A DNA stretch of 64,000 bases from Planctomycetota bacterium (GTDB lineage: Bacteria > Planctomycetota > UBA1135 > GCA-002686595), in contig JACKHT010000007.1 in NCBI GenBank assembly GCA_020638855.1, forward strand, positions 1 through 64,000. Direction: 5' to 3'. The notes under the pieces are model-generated. The model was given only the letters and a program-made list of their open reading frames with translations, was not told where the DNA came from and did no database searches. A program made the position numbers and the translations under genes. Every line of letters begins with the position of its first letter. Positions within the stretch are counted from its first letter, which is position 1. Shown one piece after another: positions 37,102 to 45,263 of this stretch.

Positions 37102-39207
37102 ATGGCTCCCTCGACCCGTCCCCCGCTTTTCGCATCGACCCAGACCCGCGAGGCGTTTGCCTGGGATGTGCTCGACTGCGACGAAGTGCTCGGGCTGTTC
37201 TTGCCCTTTTGCGCTTCCAGCCTGGGGCAGCGCGCCTTGGCTGAGTGTGTGCCGCGCGAGGCGGCCGATGCCCAGGCAGGGCTCGAACGGCTGCGCGAGA
37301 TGCAAGCCTTGGTGCGCGCGGGGAGCCCGCCCAACCTAGCCGGCTTCGCCGATCCGCTGCCAGCGGATCCCATGGACTTGCGGACCTACGACGAGGAGCG
37401 CTTTGCCCTCTTGCGGGGGTTCCTCGATGCGGCGCTCCGCTTGCGGCCCTGGTTCGAAGAACGCCGGGACTTGGCCCCCGAGTTGGCTGCGCTGGTGGTC
37501 AGCATTCCCGACGTGGCGCCTATCCTCGCGCGCATCGACCAAACGGTCGACGAGCGGGGGCGGGTCCGCCGCGAAGCCTCGACCTTGCTCTTGGGGCTCG
37601 ATCAAAAGATCGATGCCCTGACGGCCGAACGCACGGCGATTCTGCGCACGGTTCTGGCCCGTTCGGAGGTGCGTGCGGTCCTGTCGGACAACGTGCTCCA
37701 CCGGCGGGGTGGGCGGCCCGTGTTGGTGGTGCGCGCCAAGAGCGCCGGCCGCATCCGGGGCATCGTGCACGACACCAGCCAGAGCGGTGAGTCGGTCTTC
37801 ATCGAGCCGCGCGAGGTGATCGAGATTGGCAACCGCTTGGCCGCCGCCGAGGCCGACCATGCGCGCGAAGTCCAGCGGGTCTTGTTCGAGCTCACGCGCA
37901 GCATCATCGACCGCATTGACCGGGTGCACACCGCCGCCAGCCTGCTGGCCGAGGTGGAATGGGCATGGATCGGAGCCGGTTTCGCGAAGGTCTACGGTGC
38001 GGTGGCCGCTAGCCAAGGCAAGCCTACCGAAGGCTCCCGCGGGCTGGTTCTGCGCCAAGTGCGGCACCCGCTGCTGCTCGACCAAAAGCAAACCGGCCAG
38101 CTGGCCGAGGTGGTCCCGATCGACCTGCGCCTGGGCGACAGCTTTGACATGCTGATCATCACCGGGCCCAACACCGGCGGCAAGACGCTGGCGCTCAAGA
38201 CGGCAGGTCTGTTCAGTGTGTTGACCCGTTTGGCTTTGCCTGTGCCTGCGGCCGAGGGGACCCAGATTCCGCTGTACAGTGGGATCTGCGCCGACATCGG
38301 CGACGAACAAGAGATCCGGCAAAACCTCTCGACCTTTGCCTCGCACCTGGTGCGCATCCGGGCGGGGCTTGAGCGGGCGGATCCCGCGACCCTGGTGCTG
38401 CTCGACGAGTTGGGTGGGGGCACCGACCCCGAAGAAGGGGCCGCCCTGGGCGAAGCCGTGCTCGAGACCCTTTTGCGGCGTGGCGTTCCGACCTTGGTTT
38501 CAACCCACATCGGACGGCTGAAGGAGTTCGCCTTCCGCCATCCTCGGGCCGAAAACGCCTGCACCGAGTTCGACCTGGAAACGCTGGCCCCGAAGTACTC
38601 GCTGCTGCTCGGAACCCCCGGCGAATCGGGCGCTTTGGTCATCGCTCGACGGTTGGGTGTGCCCGAAGAGGTCGTGGCCTTGGCCGAGGCCCGCATGCAG
38701 CGGCGCGACTCGGAGCTGCTCGAGCTGATGGGGGATGTGCGCAAGGCGCGCGTCGAGGCCGAGGCGACCCGCAAGCACGCCGAAGCCAGCCTCGACGACG
38801 CGCGCGCCACCGCACTCGAGTTGCAGGAGCGGGCCCAGGAGTTGGAGCGCCGTAGCGAGCAGCTCGAGAAGGAAGCCCAAAAGGGGCTCGAGGAACGGCT
38901 ACGCGACGGCATGCGCAACCTCGACCGCGCGCGGACGTTCCTGTCGCAGATGCCCAAAGAGGTGGCCCAAGCCTTAGGTACGCTGCTCGACCAACTGTCG
39001 GCGGACCTGTCGGGCGCCACCCTCACCGACCGGCGCCAGTCGTTCATCCAGTCGCTGGGCAAGGGTTCGCTGGTCTACCTACCGCGCTACCGCCAGCGAG
39101 TCATGGTGCACAAGGTGGACCGCGATCGCCGCATCGTGGTCTGCAAGCTGGGTTCGATGAAGATCCAAGTGCCCTTCGACGAGGTCACGCCCTACGAGGC
39201 ACTCTAA
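37102..39207 (+). CDS. mutS2: MutS2-type ATPase lacking the Smr nuclease domain
   Basis: A 701-aa protein. The MutS2 core and clamp regions (1-340) lead to the ATPase: Walker A GPNTGGKT (355-362), the conserved STFASHL, Walker B LVLLDELGGGTDP (431-443) and the switch STHIGRLKEFA. A coiled coil (about 555-630) follows, then a KOW-like segment (LVYLPRYRQRVMVHKVD, GSMKIQVPFDEV), and the protein stops there. Typical MutS2 is about 780 aa and continues into an Smr domain that nicks DNA or acts on collided ribosomes; that domain is missing, with no frameshift visible. It may still split or sense stalled ribosomes, or suppress recombination. GTG 37075 is an alternative start 9 codons upstream. Confidence 0.95.
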   Translation: MAPSTRPPLFASTQTREAFAWDVLDCDEVLGLFLPFCASSLGQRALAECVPREAADAQAGLERLREMQALVRAGSPPNLAGFADPLPADPMDLRTYDEERFALLRGFLDAALRLRPWFEERRDLAPELAALVVSIPDVAPILARIDQTVDERGRVRREASTLLLGLDQKIDALTAERTAILRTVLARSEVRAVLSDNVLHRRGGRPVLVVRAKSAGRIRGIVHDTSQSGESVFIEPREVIEIGNRLAAAEADHAREVQRVLFELTRSIIDRIDRVHTAASLLAEVEWAWIGAGFAKVYGAVAASQGKPTEGSRGLVLRQVRHPLLLDQKQTGQLAEVVPIDLRLGDSFDMLIITGPNTGGKTLALKTAGLFSVLTRLALPVPAAEGTQIPLYSGICADIGDEQEIRQNLSTFASHLVRIRAGLERADPATLVLLDELGGGTDPEEGAALGEAVLETLLRRGVPTLVSTHIGRLKEFAFRHPRAENACTEFDLETLAPKYSLLLGTPGESGALVIARRLGVPEEVVALAEARMQRRDSELLELMGDVRKARVEAEATRKHAEASLDDARATALELQERAQELERRSEQLEKEAQKGLEERLRDGMRNLDRARTFLSQMPKEVAQALGTLLDQLSADLSGATLTDRRQSFIQSLGKGSLVYLPRYRQRVMVHKVDRDRRIVVCKLGSMKIQVPFDEVTPYEAL

Positions 39208-39311
39208 CCCGGCGGTTCCCGGGCTGCCGAGGAGCGGGAAGCCAGCCCCACGGCCCGGGTCCCGGGCGGTTGGTGCGAGATCCGCGCGGCTCGAGTGGGT
39301 ACCATCCGCCC

Positions 39312-40307
39312 ATGCCCCACCTCCAGCACCTCTCCCTGCACCAACTGGACTTGGAAAGCCTCGAACGTGGGCGTCTCCATCGCATCTGGCTCCACGTGGC
39401 CAAGAACGGGATCGGCGAAGCGATCCGGATCCCCATCCTGGTGGCGCGGGGCGCCCACGAGGGACCGGTTTTGGGCATCACCGCAGCGATCCACGGCAAC
39501 GAGCTGAACGGGATTTCGGTCATCCAACGCCTGGTGGGGGGAGTCGATCCCAAGCAACTCAGCGGGACCCTGGTGGGGGTGCTCGCGGTCAACGTGCCCG
39601 GCGTGCTCATGAAGCAACGCCAATTCAACGACAACGTCGATCTGAATTCGATCGCACCGGGCAAGCCGGTGGGGCGCGGCAGCGCGGTCTACCTGCACCG
39701 CTTCATCGATCGCGTCATCCGGCAGATGGACTATCTGATCGACCTGCACACCGCCAGCGTAGGGCGGGTCAACTCGCTCTACGTGCGCGCCAACATGAAC
39801 GAGCCCGAAGCAGCCCGCATGGCGCGTCTGCAGATACCCGAAATCATCGTCCACAACCCGCCCAACGACACGACCTTGCGCGGTTCGGCTGCGGCGCTCG
39901 GCATTCCGGCCATCACCGTGGAGCTGCGCAACCCCAGCCGCTTCCAAACCCGCACCATCGAAGACGGACTGGCGGGGGTCCAAAACGTGCTCTTCGACCT
40001 GGGTTTGCTGCCCGGCACGCCGGTGATCTCCGAGGAGGAGACCGTGCTCTGCAACGGCTCCTACTGGACCTACACCGACGAAGGCGGTCTGCTCGAGGTC
40101 TTCCCCCAGGTCACCGATCGGATCGCCAAGGGCGACCCCGTGGCTGAAGCCCGCACGATCTTCGGCGAGGTCAACAAGGTTTTCTACGCCCCCGAAGACG
40201 GCATCGTGGTGGGCCGCAGCATCGATCCGATCAACCAAACCGGCAGCCGCATCCTGCACATCGGCCGCAACCCCCAGCCGATTTCCTGCGCGGTCGAGCC
40301 ACGCTGA
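39312..40307 (+). CDS. AstE/AspA-family zinc amidohydrolase
   Basis: A 331-aa protein of the succinylglutamate desuccinylase/aspartoacylase family (M14-like). Zinc ligands are His61 and Glu64 in HGNELNG and His146 in DLHTAS; the catalytic Glu204 is in TVELRNPSR. The C-terminal part (about 235-331) with YTDEGGLLEVFPQV and RIAKGDPVAEARTIFGE resembles the barrel domain of AstE-type proteins. Many members are not in the Ast pathway, and no arginine-catabolism genes are nearby, so the acyl-amino-acid substrate is unknown. ATG 39312 begins at the family N terminus. The gene is 104 bp downstream of mutS2 and is followed by a terminator. Confidence 0.9.
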   Translation: MPHLQHLSLHQLDLESLERGRLHRIWLHVAKNGIGEAIRIPILVARGAHEGPVLGITAAIHGNELNGISVIQRLVGGVDPKQLSGTLVGVLAVNVPGVLMKQRQFNDNVDLNSIAPGKPVGRGSAVYLHRFIDRVIRQMDYLIDLHTASVGRVNSLYVRANMNEPEAARMARLQIPEIIVHNPPNDTTLRGSAAALGIPAITVELRNPSRFQTRTIEDGLAGVQNVLFDLGLLPGTPVISEEETVLCNGSYWTYTDEGGLLEVFPQVTDRIAKGDPVAEARTIFGEVNKVFYAPEDGIVVGRSIDPINQTGSRILHIGRNPQPISCAVEPR

Positions 40308-40411
40308 CCCCAATCCCGGGAGCCGACTCGGCGTCCGCAGGTGGAACTGCAAAGCGGCAACCGTACGTTGGCTCAGGTACCTCACAATGCGCGTAGGGCC
40401 CATGCAAGCGA

Positions 40412-40463
40412 GCGCAGCTTGACTCCGGAAGCATCGGAGCCAAGCTGCGCGTTCCTTTCCTTT
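40412..40463 (+). terminator. Terminator-like hairpin after the AstE-family gene
   Basis: GCGCAGCTTG (40412) pairs perfectly with CAAGCTGCGC ending at 40450; CTCCG/CGGAG extends the stem inside, with one A-C mismatch and a 7-nt loop. GTTCCTTTCCTTT follows. It is about 105 bp downstream of the gene and 41 bp before the end of the convergent Kelch gene, so it may serve both strands. Confidence 0.7.
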
Positions 40464-40503
40464 GGTTGGTCCCAGACACGGACGCCTGGTCGAGTCGCCA
40501 AGG

Positions 40504-43110
40504 TCAGGGAATCAGCAGGACGGTCAAACGGTTGCTGTACAGGGCCACTCCACCGTTGGGATTGCGAACGACGAAGCGCACATTCAGCTTGGTGGTAGCC
40601 AAGATCGTGCCGGCTGGAATCTTGATCTGCGTTTGGGCAAAACCCAGGTCGTCGAAGGAGCCGCCTAGGGTCGGGAGTCGGAAGGTTGCTGGCGATCCCA
40701 CCGGGAAACTCCCCATCGCGCCTAGGCTCCAAGCCAGACCCGCATGGTCTTGGCCGCCGAACAGCGTGAAGTGCACGGTCGCGCCGGCGCCCGCGCCAAC
40801 GACTGGGGTGTCGGTGGAGAGCGCCAGCGGGTTGCCGCGCCATTCCAGGGCCTCGGTTCGTCCGGTCACCGAGTTGCTGCCGTAGCCCACGATGGTGACC
40901 GTGCCAAAGCCATCGATGTCCACATCGGTCGCCCTATCCCAGGTGAAGCCCGCAGGCGCGAAGCTATGCAGATCGAGCGCGCTGGAGGCCGATCCACGCC
41001 AAGCCATCGCGTGCGAGGATACGCCTGGGAAGGCGGCGAATCCGACTTGCAGCCCATTGCGAGTCGCCGTGCCTTCCGAACTCGTCGCGCCCGTGGGGTG
41101 CAGCGATACAAATGCGTTGCCTGTCCCACCCCACAGCCCCGCCTCGTTGTGTCCTCCGATGGCCACGCGGCCGGCTTGCAGGCCAGAATGGGCATCCTGG
41201 ATGAAACTTCCGTTGCTGGGGGAAGGCGCCACGTTGGAAGATTGCCAGCTTTGGTTGGTATTGCGCTGCCACTTGACGGCATCGTAAGGGGTGCTGCCAA
41301 ACCGAACCCCGAACAGCTGCTGGTTGTCGATGGCACCAACATTGCCACCGCCGCCCCCAAAGTCGCCACCGGAAGCCACAAACGTGTAGTCAAAAGGCGT
41401 GCTCGAGTCCCAGTAGACCCCATCCACGGCAATCGAATGGTCCGCGTCGTACAGGGCCCAGCCCACGTGATGCACCCCATCGGTGTTCGTGATCTGCCCG
41501 ACTTCCCAGCCCTGCGGTTGCAATTCGGTGAGTACGCCGGCGGCATCCCAGGCGCAAGCGTGCTGCTGGTAGCCGGTACCCTGCGGGGTCCAGTACGGCC
41601 ACCAGAACCAACCCACTTTGGCACCTGCGCGCATCGCGTTGACGGAACCACCGATCGAATTGGGCGGGGTCATGTCGGTGGCGCTGCGAGCTCCATCCCA
41701 AACGAGTGGGTGATACTGGGATTGGAATCCGGGGACGGGATACAGTCCGTCACCGGCGACTTGATTCCGATCCACGGCCCAGGCGCGCGACATCTCGGCA
41801 CCGGCCGGGTGCAAACTGCGGCTGCTCAGGTTGGAGGGGAGCCCCGGCGCGGCTTGCAAGCTCAACCCAGCGGCGGTGCTCGAGATCGACCCACAGGCAT
41901 TGCTTACTTCGCAGGAATAGGAGCCTTGGTCGGCTGCCGAAGAGCCCAAGATTCCGAGTACGGCGGTGGTGGCCCCCGCGACCCAACTGCCACCTGCTTG
42001 CGGACCGTTGATTAGGTCGACCCCGTTGTGCCGCCATTGGTAGCTGAAAGGACCGGCGCCGCCAACCACCACGCGCATACCAACGGGTTGGCCCAGAATC
42101 GAATTCACCGATCCGTCTTGAAGCTCTACTTGCGGGCATTGCGGGGTCGCCAACTTCTCGTTGACTCCCGTAGCCCCCGAGTCGGTGCTCCCCCCAAAGA
42201 CGTAGATGCAATCGTCCCCTGCCAGGACACAAGCCGCTCCCGAACGGGCCACGCTGAGGCTAGGCCCCGCGTGCCAAGAGGTCGCCCCTGCGTCGAGGAT
42301 CCAGGTACTCGACTGCGCCGTGCCATTGGTGCCGCCGATCACATAGAGCCGTTGGTCGACACCCAAAACCACTCGGGCGCCCGACAGGGCCAGCGGCAAG
42401 TCGTCGATCGCGGTGTCGGACCAGGATTTGCTCGCGACGTCATACTGCGCCACATTCGCGGTTCTGGTGCCGGTCGCGGTGAACCCGCCCACGACCACGA
42501 GGTGCCCCGCGCCGTCGTAGGCTGCTCCGGCGTCTGCCACGGCTGTGGGGAGCGGCGCCAGCACCGTCCAATGGTCGACGCTGGCGTCATAGACTTCGAC
42601 GCGATTGCGGTTGGGGTTGCTGCCGCTTGCGCTGGCGCCCGGTCCTCCGCCTATCGAGTAGATCAAGCCATCGTCGTCGGTGGCGATGGCGAAATTCTGT
42701 TTGGGGGCCTGCGAGGTGCGCGCGGCAAAACCTCCGTTGTTGCCATCTGCTTCGGTCCAAGTGTAGTAATCGCCTTCGGCTCCACCCGTATCGGCCCCGC
42801 TGAACACCAACAGGTTGCCGCTTGGATCCATGGCGACTCCGCCATCGAGCGCACCACCTTCCAGCGGCATCGACAACGCGGCTAGATAGTCGTTGGATGG
42901 ATCGTATTTGTGCACGGGGGCATTGCCATCGACATCCAGCGGTGTGCCCCCAACGATCCAGATCACCGTCCCATCGGTCACTGCGGTGGCCCGCTCATGA
43001 CCTGCGGAGCCAGGGAAGGGAGTCACCGTTTGCCATGTTTGCGCAAAGGTGAGCGAGATCGAACCTGCGATGAGGCCAGCGAACACTCCTGTACGAGGCC
43101 AAATCAGCAT
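40504..43110 (-). CDS. Large secreted protein with Kelch, Ig-like and HAF-type repeats
   Basis: An 868-aa exported protein. The signal peptide (MLIWPRTGVFAGLIAGSIS, cleavage after FA-Q near 23) is followed by Kelch/galactose-oxidase blades (about 25-330) such as LVVVGGFTATGTRTANVAQYD, YVIGGTNG and CIYVFGGSTDSG, then an Ig-like domain (about 345-420, YQWRHNGVDL, ADQGSYSCEVSN). A third part (about 425-760) has repeats with AWAVDRNQV, HPLVWDG and HACAWDAAG, like HAF-type extracellular repeats. The last 90 residues form a separate domain (VVGAGAGATVHFTLFGG, KLNVRFVVRNPN) that probably anchors or sorts the protein. No catalytic copper-site residues of galactose oxidase were seen. It is divergent from the ECF sigma operon across 858 bases. 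Confidence 0.85.
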   Translation of the reverse strand: MLIWPRTGVFAGLIAGSISLTFAQTWQTVTPFPGSAGHERATAVTDGTVIWIVGGTPLDVDGNAPVHKYDPSNDYLAALSMPLEGGALDGGVAMDPSGNLLVFSGADTGGAEGDYYTWTEADGNNGGFAARTSQAPKQNFAIATDDDGLIYSIGGGPGASASGSNPNRNRVEVYDASVDHWTVLAPLPTAVADAGAAYDGAGHLVVVGGFTATGTRTANVAQYDVASKSWSDTAIDDLPLALSGARVVLGVDQRLYVIGGTNGTAQSSTWILDAGATSWHAGPSLSVARSGAACVLAGDDCIYVFGGSTDSGATGVNEKLATPQCPQVELQDGSVNSILGQPVGMRVVVGGAGPFSYQWRHNGVDLINGPQAGGSWVAGATTAVLGILGSSAADQGSYSCEVSNACGSISSTAAGLSLQAAPGLPSNLSSRSLHPAGAEMSRAWAVDRNQVAGDGLYPVPGFQSQYHPLVWDGARSATDMTPPNSIGGSVNAMRAGAKVGWFWWPYWTPQGTGYQQHACAWDAAGVLTELQPQGWEVGQITNTDGVHHVGWALYDADHSIAVDGVYWDSSTPFDYTFVASGGDFGGGGGNVGAIDNQQLFGVRFGSTPYDAVKWQRNTNQSWQSSNVAPSPSNGSFIQDAHSGLQAGRVAIGGHNEAGLWGGTGNAFVSLHPTGATSSEGTATRNGLQVGFAAFPGVSSHAMAWRGSASSALDLHSFAPAGFTWDRATDVDIDGFGTVTIVGYGSNSVTGRTEALEWRGNPLALSTDTPVVGAGAGATVHFTLFGGQDHAGLAWSLGAMGSFPVGSPATFRLPTLGGSFDDLGFAQTQIKIPAGTILATTKLNVRFVVRNPNGGVALYSNRLTVLLIP

Positions 43111-43147
43111 GAGGACCCCTTGGGTGGTTGCCTTGCCGGGGCGCCTG

Positions 43148-43187
43148 ACAGGAATCCTGATAGGAAACCTAACAGGAATCCTGATAG
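43148..43187. promoter_or_regulatory. Three phased 11-bp inverted repeats upstream of the Kelch gene
   Basis: CAGGAATCCTG at 43149-43159, TAGGAAACCTA at 43161-43171 and CAGGAATCCTG at 43173-43183 are near-palindromes of the form YAGGA-A-WCCTR, with centres exactly 12 bp apart (43154, 43166, 43178). The outer two are part of a perfect 16-bp direct repeat, ACAGGAATCCTGATAG. They lie 39-77 bp upstream of the Kelch start codon. They look like a cooperative operator, or could be a short repeat array. No protein is known to bind here. Confidence 0.6.
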
Positions 43188-43968
43188 CGCGAACCCCAGC
43201 ACTCGAATCGTAAGGGGGGCAAGCGGATTTCGATAGAGGACCCTGGCTCGGTGGTCGCCCATGTCCCGCACACGGCTAGCCCATGGAAGTCATGCCCATA
43301 AGAAAATCCCTTGCAGGCCGAGTTGACCTGCTCCCAACCCTAACCAAGGGGCTCGCCGGCAGGCAACCGGTGCCCTCCAACTCTCCCCATTGGGTGGTCG
43401 TTGCCCCTCAGCGATCTAGAGAAGCGGAGTCCCCCCATCGGTGAACATCGTTCTAGTCCCTAGGCGGCGACCTCGCTCACCCAGAGTTTGCCCCGCGAAT
43501 CAGATCCCGATGGCGCTGGATGTTTGCGGCGAGAGGACAGATTTCGCTTTGGGCCTCCTGGGCTGGTAGGGGAACGGGCTAGAGGGCCCGCTCCATGGTG
43601 CACCTAGGCGCCGTGCGCTGCGGGCTGCCGCAAGGTGCGCCATGCCCCGGCCGACCTCGGGAAATCGGGAATTCCTGAGACCTGGGCGTACCTTCCAACA
43701 TGACCCCTTCGATCGCATTGTATGGGCTGGCTGGGACCGAAGTCGGCCCGACCCAAACCGATGTGCCCGGCCAAACCTGGAGCAAAACGTGATGAATGCG
43801 GACGGAGCGGGATATAGCCTACGCCACCATGCTTGGGTCAGAACTGCTAGCGTGCCGAGCGGTGGCCTTCGGGTGCTGCGCGGAGGCAATTGCGGTCGGC
43901 GGTTGATACCCTCTGCCCGTGGTTCCTTCTGCCAAATCAACCCGACTTGCCCCGGTGGAGGCGCTGCG
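43188..43968. other. Long divergent intergenic region before the ECF operon
   Basis: About 780 bases carry no gene I can support. Frames here are short, or continue antisense to the sigma-factor gene. The region must hold the ECF promoter and probably the regulatory sites of the Kelch gene. No clear sigma-70 hexamers were found by eye. Confidence 0.4.
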
Positions 43969-44604
43969 GTGAGCGGTTCGCGTAGGCCCCATGCCGGTGA
44001 AGCCTCGGGCGGCCAATGGACGGACCTGGAGCTGGTTCGAGGCGCCCTGCAAGGGGATCTCCAACGGCGCCAAGCCCTAGGGACCCGGCTCTTGCTGATC
44101 CCCAGGCTGTTGCGGGTGATCAGCCGACGCCGCGGTATGAACTTGGCCGAGTCGGATCTAGAGGATCTGGCCCAGGATGTTTTCATCACCGTTTGGTCCA
44201 AGCTGGACCAGTTCGAGGGGCCAGAAGAGTTGGATCCCTGGGTCTATCGCATTTGCCAGTACCAGCTGCTGAACGTCCGGCGCAAGCTCTGGCGAACGGC
44301 CCAACGCATGGCACCCAATGGGGCGGAAGTCCTGGAAGAGGTGCCCAGCCAGGATGCCGACGAGTCTTCCGATCATCGGCTCACCCTGCTCGAGAGCGCG
44401 ATATCACAACTGAACGCAGAATCCCGGGAAATCATCCAGCTGCACGGCTTGGAGGGTCTGACGTTTCAAGAAGTGGCACGACACAAACAGGTTCCAATCA
44501 GTACGGTGAAGTCCCTCTACTATCGGGCCCTAGAGCGCCTTGGCCGATCCATGGGGTTGCCCCAGGGCGAATGGGGCAACGGGGGGAGCAAGCAAACACC
44601 ATGA
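43969..44604 (+). CDS. ECF-type RNA polymerase sigma factor
   Basis: A 211-aa sigma-70 family protein with region 2 (about 15-95: LVRGALQGDLQ, LEDLAQDVFITVWSKLDQFEG, YQLLNVRR) and region 4 (about 140-195: LNAESREIIQLHGLEGLTFQEVA, VPISTVKSLYYRALERL), and no regions 1 or 3. The length fits an ECF factor. GTG 43969 is chosen because GGAGG stands 8 bases upstream. Its stop overlaps the ATG of the next gene (ATGA). The neighbours downstream are a single-pass membrane protein and an exported CHAT protein, so this factor probably responds to an envelope signal and directs transcription of this locus or of the adjacent secreted-protein genes. Confidence 0.92.
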   Translation: MSGSRRPHAGEASGGQWTDLELVRGALQGDLQRRQALGTRLLLIPRLLRVISRRRGMNLAESDLEDLAQDVFITVWSKLDQFEGPEELDPWVYRICQYQLLNVRRKLWRTAQRMAPNGAEVLEEVPSQDADESSDHRLTLLESAISQLNAESREIIQLHGLEGLTFQEVARHKQVPISTVKSLYYRALERLGRSMGLPQGEWGNGGSKQTP

Positions 44605-45263
44605 ATTGGGAAGAGAAACACCTTTGGGAGCGCGTCCTTCGCGGTGAGGTGGACATAGAGGATTCAGAAGTCGTCGCCATGGCGGCTCGATCTCATACAT
44701 TTTCCGTGGAGGTGGAGAAGTTGCGACACGTTCAAACCGAGTTGGCGGGTGCCCAGCGCGACATGATTCAGATTCTCGAAGAAGCCCGGCAAGCACCCGT
44801 GCTGGACAAGGACCGGCGTCTGTTGGAGCACATTCCGGAGCTGACCAGCAAGACCTCGCATGCCCCTTGGTTGTGGGGCAAACGGAGCAAACTCTCGGCA
44901 CTGGCCGCGCTGCTCGTGGCTGTCCTAGGATTTGCCTGGTACCAGAATTCAGGATCCCGCGAAGCGCAGAATCCCGGGCCGGTCCTGGGCGGATCCGCTG
45001 CGATCACCTTGGTCGCGCCCAAAGAGGGGGCCACGAGCCTGGAGCACTTCGAGTGGCAAGGAGAGCTGGAATTTGGATCTTGGTACGTGGTGCACGTACT
45101 AGACTTGGAGACGCAGGAGGAAGTGACCTCCCCCCGGCTCAGCTCGCACCAATGGAATCCAGCCACTCCCCTGACGGCCCGGCATGTGCGCTGGTTCGTC
45201 GTGTTGCACAGTCCGTCTGGCACCGAGCCGGTCGTTTCGCCTGCGTTGGAAGTCTCGCTCTAG
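44601..45263 (+). CDS. Putative single-pass membrane anti-sigma factor
   Basis: A 220-aa protein of unknown family. The N terminus (1-85) is a charged, probably cytoplasmic, helical region. One transmembrane helix follows (about 94-112, LSALAALLVAVLGFAWY), then an extracytoplasmic beta domain with a Fn3-like pattern (ITLVAPKEGATSL, FEWQGELEF, YVVHVLDL). No His-Cys zinc-binding anti-sigma motif is present, so the anti-sigma role is inferred from the 4-bp overlap with the sigma gene, the topology and the layout typical of such pairs. The gene also overlaps the next gene in the frame used here by 112 bp. Confidence 0.7.
   Translation: MNWEEKHLWERVLRGEVDIEDSEVVAMAARSHTFSVEVEKLRHVQTELAGAQRDMIQILEEARQAPVLDKDRRLLEHIPELTSKTSHAPWLWGKRSKLSALAALLVAVLGFAWYQNSGSREAQNPGPVLGGSAAITLVAPKEGATSLEHFEWQGELEFGSWYVVHVLDLETQEEVTSPRLSSHQWNPATPLTARHVRWFVVLHSPSGTEPVVSPALEVSL

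Noticed and set aside
40504..43110. Galactose oxidase activity for the Kelch protein
   Set aside because: Kelch blades are present but the Tyr/Cys copper-site pattern was not found, so only the structural repeat is reported.
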